DNA of 64,000 bases from NCBI GenBank assembly GCA_948567375.1, contig OX419761.1, forward strand, positions 8,744,501 to 8,808,500. Reading direction: 5' to 3'. The stretch is from Lunularia cruciata. Lineage: Eukaryota; Streptophyta; Marchantiopsida; Lunulariales; Lunulariaceae. Positions 57,376-64,000 of this stretch are shown here, piece after piece (the stretch's first letter is position 1; each line of letters opens with the position of its first letter). The notes beneath the pieces were generated by a model that was not told the DNA's origin, made no database searches, and saw only the letters and a list, made by a program, of their open reading frames with translations. A program made the translations under genes and the position numbers.

Positions 57376-60300
57376 TCGCATGAACATTAAACAATGCCTA
57401 ATTTTATCTTCAACCAAATATATGTATCACTCGTGAATATCTTAATCATTTACATGAACTTCACCTTCACCAGATTCGCAGCCCTACATGCATCGGTTAG
57501 GATGAACGAAGGAAGCTTGTAGATCCTAGAAAGCTCATACGCTAAGATGTAGTCGACAAACCAAACCGATGGCCTCCCCTTGCTGGTTTCCCTATAGTAG
57601 ACATTGGGAAATTGTAGTCGTACGTATCAGTCCTAGAAAACTCAATCTCTTCTTTGTACGATCGCAAGAGCTAATCGAAAATTGCCCAGAAAGAATAGGA
57701 CAGAGATTCTAAAAGAGTATGGGTCTGTTGATAGATTGAACCTAGAAGTGATTATATTGAGCACTGAACAAGTACAACACAGCCGCAGAGAAGGTTCCAT
57801 CAGTCTTAAAAACGCTAAGAAACTACGTCAGTTCTCTAGTATATATACACGTTCCAGTCTAGATTAATGAAATTTCGCATCCAACCCTATTATATACTCA
57901 CAAATCGTCCCGCAGAAATAGATTCAAAAAACTTCGCGCTTAACGAAGTCACCTTACAGAAAATGAAAAATAGAGTCAGAAAAAGCAGTTGAAGCGACAA
58001 CACGACGTAGCGAAGACTAGGATCACAGCGCAGATCACTCATTGCTTGTAACTGCGAAGCTTTAAGAGATAGGTGAGAGGCTACCAACACAAGAACACAT
58101 TTTTATTTCTTTTTCATCACCACGCTCTGAATGTGTTCCGCTGTTAGATCTCACTTGTCGCTGCATAGTTACCACGTCAATCGTGCAGTATAAATCCCCA
58201 ACTCTCATAATCAGCCCCCTGCAAACTTGGTAAAACTTCAGTTCAGACAGAAAATGAAGTTTCAGTATAAATATAAACTGAACTGTACAAATCCCGAGTA
58301 CTTCAGTTTCGTTTACATAATCGCTTTTCACATTCGTTGTCCAGGTGCAAGTTGAAGTAATTTTATAGAAAGAAGCCGATGAAGTTACTATCTAGATGCA
58401 GAAGTCAGAGGCTTTTATGCGCTGATCCGCGTTTCACTCAGGTCTGCAAAATTATACACGGTTAGCCCTTGCGGATGCACATGTCTCTCTAACTCCTTCC
58501 TTGGTGCTTCATTTCCAGTTCAAGATCAGACTGCCACATTGGCTTCTATCATAGCTCTTCAAAAACTGTTCCAAACAGGTGAGTATGCAAGTCCGACTTC
58601 AATACTAGACATCCAGCGCCAAGAATATGTGTATAATTTCCAAAATCCGTCCAGACGAGTAAAGAGTTACCTCCCGATACTCCAGAGCTGCATGATGACG
58701 GTGCTTGCTCATTACGATCGTGAGCTAGTTCCCCAGATGTGTACGTCTCATTGATCCGTCGAGGACATACAACAGTCAAGTTCTGAGAATCGAACTCTAC
58801 AGCAAATATATACCGGGCTGAGCCTTTCTTAGCACCTGGGCCGAAGTTCCGTGCTGTGGTACGGTTGAGTAGAGGAAGGGGAACACCTTGGTTCACGCGC
58901 AATCTGAGGCGACGCAGAAGATAGATTAACTCCATCTTGAGTTGATAAGATTCGAAACAGGCAAGCCTTCTTGTAGGTGTCATTCTCTCGACATTGTCAT
59001 CGACGTCAGCAAAAGATAAGTTGTTTACATTGAGTTGAACATCTGCGTAACTGTGTACGTAATCACTCGTAAGGGTTAGTCGGTATCCGGGGACCTATCT
59101 TCGTTCTCTAGTATTTGGCTTCAGCCATGAATAATCATCTTCCCTCCTTGTGAACGCAAGATTTCCGTTTGCCAACACTGCCTTCGGACCAGCCAGATTA
59201 AACGGAAGTTAATCTCAATTTTATCCACTTGCTGAACCACTTCTGGAAGCGGTGCACAGTTTTCATCCCTCTCTAGTATGACAGAGAAAGGAGAATATGT
59301 ACGATTTGGACCAAGCTTGGACAGTGGTAAGATAAACCGAAATATACTGTACTTCTCGTTTGAGAGTGCCCATCGATATGGGTGGAAAATTACTTACTGT
59401 AACCATTACAATTGTATATTGCGAATCTTGAGAGATCCTGCGTCTGTCGTTGTGTCCTATAGAAGACTGGAAACACATTGCCTGTGAGTTGGAGCCTTTA
59501 CACTACACTTTCGAGGTATGTCATACAACAACTTTACTTCCGTATGACAATTATGTCGTTACGAGTGCCAATTCCTTGACTTGCGAAGAAGTCTTTGGAC
59601 CTAAAGTTCTCATCCTAATCGTAAGTTGCCCATGTAACCATAACAACTAGACAGGGACTTATGAGGGACACTTAGGACCCGTAAAAGCACGGCTGCGGCT
59701 GCCTTTTCCTGTTTGCAGTACGTGACACAACACGAGTTTTACAAACTTACGACGTTAACACATGCGGCCACGGTAAACGAGTAACGGGCAATAACCGGTA
59801 TTATTAACTAACCACACCTCTTATCTGCCGTTATATGATTTTAGAGGATCACAGGTAGACATTCAGAGCTCATCCATCTATATCATATCTAAACTGACAC
59901 TTTAGTCACTGCGAAGCAATAGGGTTATTTACTGTCTCCTGGAAAGAAGCGTGTGTAAATTACAGTCACACATTTATTTCATACATGTTGAGAAATACGT
60001 TGGTGAAACTGATTTATTTATACCGGCAAGTAATCGTGGGTAAAAGCAAATCGGACAACGTCCAGAATGAGCGCCAGAGTTAACCTCAGCTAAAATTAAA
60101 TAGAATGTAATTTCAATATCACCTACGAAAGATGAATCTTATAACATTTCTTACGAGAGGAAACATGGTAAATCCGTTGTACGAATCGAAGATGAGACGG
60201 AAGCGAGTAGAACTTTGTCGGATATAAGCCGGTTCGCGTTTGTACTCACGGACAGTAAAACCGGCCATAGATTCGAATCCGCGATTCCAGACGTCAACTG

Positions 60301-60460
60301 GTGTCAAAACGGACCACGGAGGTCTGGCGTGGTGTGAGGCTGAGTTAAATGAGGCCATGAATGTCCCTCGTTAATTTTGATTACTCTTGCCCAGTTGCGC
60401 TTGTCAAAAGCTTGTCAAAAGCAAGGAACTCAACTTAAGGGCAGATTTCTCATATATACT
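57376..60460. other. Unassigned interval with weak coding-like fragments
   Basis: On the minus strand at 57449-57660, two frames give protein-like text (KEEIEFSRTDTYDYNF in one, GRPSVWFVDYILAYELSRIY in the next), as if a gene had lost a base. I do not recognise it. A 144-codon minus frame at 58549-58983 contains GSARYIFAVEFDSQNLTVV but lacks a known domain and supporting splice structure. Nothing else is convincing. Confidence 0.35.
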
Positions 60461-60464
60461 CTAT

Positions 60465-60620
60465 TGGGGCTTAGCCCTACATTACCTTTTTTTTCTCTCC
60501 CTTGTACGGCTTAGTTCCATGTTACTTTTTTTTCTTCCCCTTGTACGGCTTGATGGGGTCTTCCCATCTTTCGTTTTTCATCTTCCATCCATCTTTCCTA
60601 CGCGGTCGCCTTTTCACTTC
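60465..60620 (+). repeat. Short dispersed repeat, internally duplicated copy
   Basis: CTATTGGGGCTTAGCCCTAC starts the copy. CTCTCCCTTGTACGGCTTAG and CCCCTTGTACGGCTTGATGG follow as a partial duplication, then GGTCTTCCCATCTTTCG and TACGCGGTCGCCTTTT. Confidence 0.75.
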
Positions 60621-60969
60621 TGTAGTGTTTAGAAGATTGGGCGGAGGGCTTCTCATCGAGCGGAAGTAGGTTCATCACAGTATGAACGTATTGTGCTCAT
60701 CCAGAAGGGCAGCTGCTGAAAACACCACGCGCTACTGTAAGAACCCAACTTGGACCTTCAGTCTTAGTTGATCACATAGAGGGTATCACCACCGTGTGGT
60801 ATCGTGAACCTGCTGGCAAGAACTCTCAACCCGGTCTTGCACCTAGCCACGTCAATGAGAGCGAAACGGTTACCGATGCGTAGATAACCGGGCGTGCGAG
60901 TCCGAGGAGTCCATGAACAACGTCTGGAACTAGGCCTGTCGAGAAAGATAGCTTGATCCTTCCCCTCGA

Positions 60970-61080
60970 TACTATTGGGGTTTAGCCCTATTTACAAGGA
61001 TGAGCCATAGCTCATCCTTGTATGTTTGATAGTGTCTTCCCATCCTTTTTGCTATTCTATGCGGTTGCCTTTCCTCTTTC
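60970..61080 (+). repeat. Short dispersed repeat copy with an embedded hairpin
   Basis: ACTATTGGGGTTTAGCCCTA opens the copy. ACAAGGATGAGC (60994-61005), loop CATA and its exact complement (61010-61021) occupy the place of the usual ACCTTTT...TTGTACGG stretch. GTCTTCCCATCC and TATGCGGTTGCCTTTCC close it. Confidence 0.7.
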
Positions 61081-61271
61081 CCTCGCTTGCATATGACAAG
61101 GCAGCAGGAGCAAGGAATTTCCGCAAAGAACCATGTAACTATTTCCCTTCCCTGGATTCGCTTGTCTGTATAAGATGACACCACTTGAGCATACATAAAT
61201 TCACTCGGGAATTGAACTATACGTGGGCAAGCATAACTCTATAATTGTATTTCTAGAAAGATTTTTTATAA

Positions 61272-61378
61272 CGATACTATTGAGGCTTATCCCCATTTTA
61301 CCTCTTTTATCTCACCCTTGTATGGTTTGATAGAGTCTTCCCATCTTCTTGTTTTCTATGCAATCGCTTTTCTCGCTA
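61272..61378 (+). repeat. Short dispersed repeat copy (diverged)
   Basis: Contains ACTATTGAGGCTTATCCCCA, CTCACCCTTGTATGGTTTGA, AGAGTCTTCCCATCTTC and TATGCAATCGCTTTTCTC. It has several C-to-T and G-to-A changes from the consensus, as methylated DNA tends to accumulate. Confidence 0.7.
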
Positions 61379-62600
61379 TTTCTAGGAAACCTAGATCGAC
61401 AAATGTGCATGCATACAGCTTGGAAGTGGTGGCAGTGGTTCAAGCAGATTGATTAATATACAGCACATTTTGACTTTGAAACAAAAAAAAACCACTGAAC
61501 TCGCCAGGGAAACAGAAGGCACACACCACTCCCGTGGTACAGTGTGCCGCCATATCACGACCTTGGATCACAGAGTCTCTAATGTGTACGACTTACGAGC
61601 TGGGAAGTGTGGGCCCTTGAAGGTGGGGCCGACATGATTTCCGTGAGTATCCATAATCTTAGAAGAAAATATCCAAAGCACACTTCGTCCAACTGCAAGT
61701 CTAGAAGACAAAACCACGAGCCCTTTAGTTCGTTCAAGTGGCCCCATATTTTTTATTCTTAGACTGGAGTGCACATAACTATTCCAATATCGCGGTTGTT
61801 ATATATGTATCAATACATTTTCCGTTTAATCCTCCTCTTTTTCTTCAGTATCTTGTTTGGGTACCGTTGGATATAGTATTTGGTTCTGATTTTCTTCTAG
61901 TTTGAACACAAAAATATTGAAACAGACAAGTCTCGCGGAGTGATCAACGTCACTCCTGTCTAGGTAACGTGGAGCGCCCTACTTAATAACAATCAAATTA
62001 ATTTGTGACTTGAAAATTTACTTATCATTTACTATCTATTTACTATCTCAAATTATATTTATCTCCAAAATTTTTGATATAGTTTTATTATTTTTTTTTC
62101 TAAATTATTTTGATTGAAAAATTTAAGAATTATTCAATTTATTTACATAAACTCATAGGTCGTTTAGTTGATTTCAATAGATAGTTATCCCCGTCAGGTA
62201 ACCATAATCAGAATGGAAACCCTACTGTCACGCCTCACAACGGGCCTTTAACGTCAAAATTTCCAACACCATGCAAATATTAATATCTAGAATCACAAAT
62301 TGTTGCAGAATTGCGTACATGTACACCATTTTTCCCATGCCCTTTCAAATTTTAAAGCTCCTAGCATCCAGAACTTTAGTACTTGTTGTGACATTTAGCC
62401 AGCCTACAAGATTCTCTAAACTTATCCCATTGCGCAAGAGTACCTGCAGCCACGTGCAATAACTGGCTCGAAAATTAACTTGATATCAAGTTTCACTTGT
62501 AAATTTTAATATTTTGACTTGGGGCCCTGAGACGCCCAATGTATAGCAATGGACAACTATAAGTGTTGAAGAGGGCAGGCGCCCGCAATATCGGTAGTAG
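61379..62600. other. Unassigned interval
   Basis: Short frames only, and an AT-rich stretch at 62000-62160. No gene or repeat was identified. Confidence 0.4.
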
Positions 62601-62604
62601 CCAA

Positions 62605-62665
62605 AGTACAAGAGGAGAACCCATCAAGCCGTACAAGGATAAAACACAAAAGGTAAAACGAAATA
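62605..62665 (-). repeat. Short dispersed repeat, minus-strand copy
   Basis: GAACCCATCAAGCCGTACAA followed by AAAGGTAAAACG is the reverse complement of the family's central part. The GCGGTCGC end is absent. Confidence 0.65.
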
Positions 62666-63049
62666 CCAACCGAAGTACATGTATGTAGACCGAAGTCACT
62701 GCTTGAGCGACTCATTCTGACCAGTTGCAGGATGAGGTGGACACAGTTTCGAATGGGTTCACCTACGCCTCGACAGCGTCCGCATTCATTTCCATCAGTA
62801 TCAAATCTTACGATTGTATAAAGCCTCAATCGATACGGTCTCACATGCATACTGACTTTGTCAACTAGCCGACCATTGAACTTTGCCAGTCATCAAAAGC
62901 CATCAATGTGCTCTTTAGACAAAAACAGTTGCTGTGTTCCCTCAAACACGGTCGGAGTTTTGATTGCATGCAGGAGAGTCGACAGATGGGCCTGAAACTG
63001 GAAGTCCACAAGAAATGACTCTCATATAGACTCTATTGAGGATCTTTTA

Positions 63050-63135
63050 TATAGACTCTATTGGGGCTTAGCCCCATGTTACCTTTTTTGTCTCTCCCTT
63101 GTACGGCGTGATGGGGTCTTCCCATCCTTCGCTTC
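63050..63135 (+). repeat. Short dispersed repeat, plus-strand copy
   Basis: ACTCTATTGGGGCTTAGCCC, CATGTTACCTTTTTTGTCTC, CCTTGTACGGCGTGATGGGG and TCTTCCCATCCTTCG. This is the cleanest copy of the 5' two-thirds; the GCGGTCGC end is missing. A partial duplicate (TATAGACTCTATTGAGG) lies just before it at 63025. Confidence 0.75.
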
Positions 63136-63299
63136 GGAGCGCAAATGTCACTAGTTCCTTATGTAGGAGGCGATAAATAGCGTCAGTAAGAGCATCCGTA
63201 GAAGGAATCCGCACAACCGCATCTAAGATATTTGTGCGGTGCAAGGCATATGATCTATAAATAATTCTTAGTTCTTGTAATGATACTTCTTAGAGCATC

Positions 63300-63460
63300 A
63301 AAGAAGAATTACTACAGTGATTTGATTGCTCTCTTGTAAATTACATCAATTAATGCTCTTTGTATAGCAATAAACACATGAAGCATCACCTAGGGTGATT
63401 ATTCTCCTATAGATTACATCAATTATTGTTCTTTCTAGAACAAGAACCCATGTTATCTAA
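63300..63460. repeat. Diverged two-copy tandem repeat, about 80 bp
   Basis: CTCTTGTAAATTACATCAAT (63332) and CTCCTATAGATTACATCAAT (63403) head two units that also share TGYTCTTT and a run toward ATA/CAT-rich sequence. Confidence 0.5.
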
Positions 63461-63674
63461 AAAATGCTATAAAATATGAGAGGGAGAGTAATACCCTTGA
63501 TGTCTAGAATGATATGTACTCATAAAATTTTTGAAGAATGCATCAAACCAATGTCCATTGCTCCAGGGAACTCCAAGGCTAGAGGAATAAAGAAGTGATC
63601 TAGCTAGATATCCCTATACTTGGAGACCTTGCCTGCTGCCGCTTCGCTCGTTGTCCATCCAAGCGAATGGGTGA

Positions 63675-64000
63675 TCACTCCCTTTGACATTGCATCACAT
63701 TAGGGTCCATAACCACAATATCCGCTATAGTCAACTGATCATCTTGGACCAAATATAGGTCTGCCTTGATTTGTGTAGTCTGCAAAGTATACCAGTGCTC
63801 TCTCCAAGCAAGGCATGCACTCTCTCATGCCATGGCAAACATGCTATCCTTGATAGCATAATGGGTAGTTATCTTATGTCCTCCAAAATAACACCGTGTC
63901 ATATGGATTGCTATTGCACCTAATGTAGAACCACACTCATACGTTAGTAATGAAAATGCAGATGGGTGGACCAAACATAAGCAAAACCTCATTTTTGTAG
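63675..64000 (-). pseudogene. LINE-type reverse transcriptase C-terminal fragment, runs off right edge
   Basis: On the minus strand from the window edge to a stop at 63675-63677, one frame reads VHPSAFSLLTYECGSTLG, then CYFGGHKITTHYAIKDSMFA, an in-frame TGA, then LVQDDQLTIADIVVMDPNVM. The pattern Cys-x-Gly, then G-x(3)-T-T-H-x-A-[IL]-[RK]-D, then a late [AV]-D-[IV]-V-x-[TM]-D-P resembles the C-terminal region following RT in LINE-like elements of non-seed plants and algae. The premature stop marks it as inactive. Confidence 0.5.

Noticed and set aside
58380-58580. Possible small plus-strand gene (ATG at 58384, donor at 58443, exon ending CAAACAG before GTGAGT at 58580)
   Set aside because: The only plausible splice gives an immediate stop in the phase required by the first exon.
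58549-58983. 144-codon minus-strand frame
   Set aside because: It has no recognised domain or splice partner and its length is near what chance allows; left as unassigned and not called a gene.
60119-60358. tRNA-like B-box (GATTCGAATCC) near 60270
   Set aside because: The flanking bases do not form an acceptor stem or anticodon arm, so no tRNA is called.

Overview
The window reads as nuclear DNA of a land plant. It contains a six-exon mitochondrial-type NFU iron-sulfur scaffold gene, a WRC-domain gene, and plant-type Ty1/copia, Ty3/gypsy (including a chromovirus), MULE and LINE remnants with tRNA-iMet and tRNA-Glu primer sites. The gypsy element with a methyltransferase motif and PHD finger, and the LINE C-terminus type, lean towards a non-seed plant or streptophyte alga. 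That taxonomic guess is inference; no species is claimed.

Layout: (1) 1-445, an open frame with a GIY-YIG-like domain running off the left edge on the minus strand, next to a 105-bp tandem repeat. (2) 1634-3874 minus, an NFU4/NFU5-like gene whose six exons splice in phase into a 287-residue protein. (3) 3883-7206, non-coding DNA with a perfect palindrome, a hairpin and one short-repeat copy. (4) 7211-14256 plus, a recent Ty3/gypsy insertion flanked by CTAG. It carries a broken gag, a retropepsin, a fragment of a C5-cytosine methyltransferase motif I and an integrase ending in a complete PHD finger. It has no reverse transcriptase, and its long repeats are circularly permuted. (5) 14.3-49.7 kb, an AT-rich graveyard: copia fragments, a decayed chromovirus with a nested insertion, a decayed gag-protease element with a tRNA-Glu primer site, three copies of an unrecognised protein family, a MULE transposase pseudogene, a 233-bp tandem repeat and a MULE-type MITE with a 9-bp target duplication. 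(6) 49.8-63.1 kb, less AT-rich DNA with the WRC-domain gene (modelled 51828-56350 plus) and clusters of a short (about 100 bp) dispersed repeat in both orientations. An almost G/C-free stretch follows the gene. (7) 63675-64000 minus, the C-terminus of a LINE reverse-transcriptase protein.

Only two likely host genes are visible, NFU and WRC. They do not appear functionally linked. Everything else supported is mobile-element material or repeats. The most unusual object is the 7-kb retroelement. Its replication signals place the LTR ends at one position, while its chromosome junctions lie at an internal palindrome of the LTR, as if a two-LTR circle had integrated from an alternative TG/CA site.
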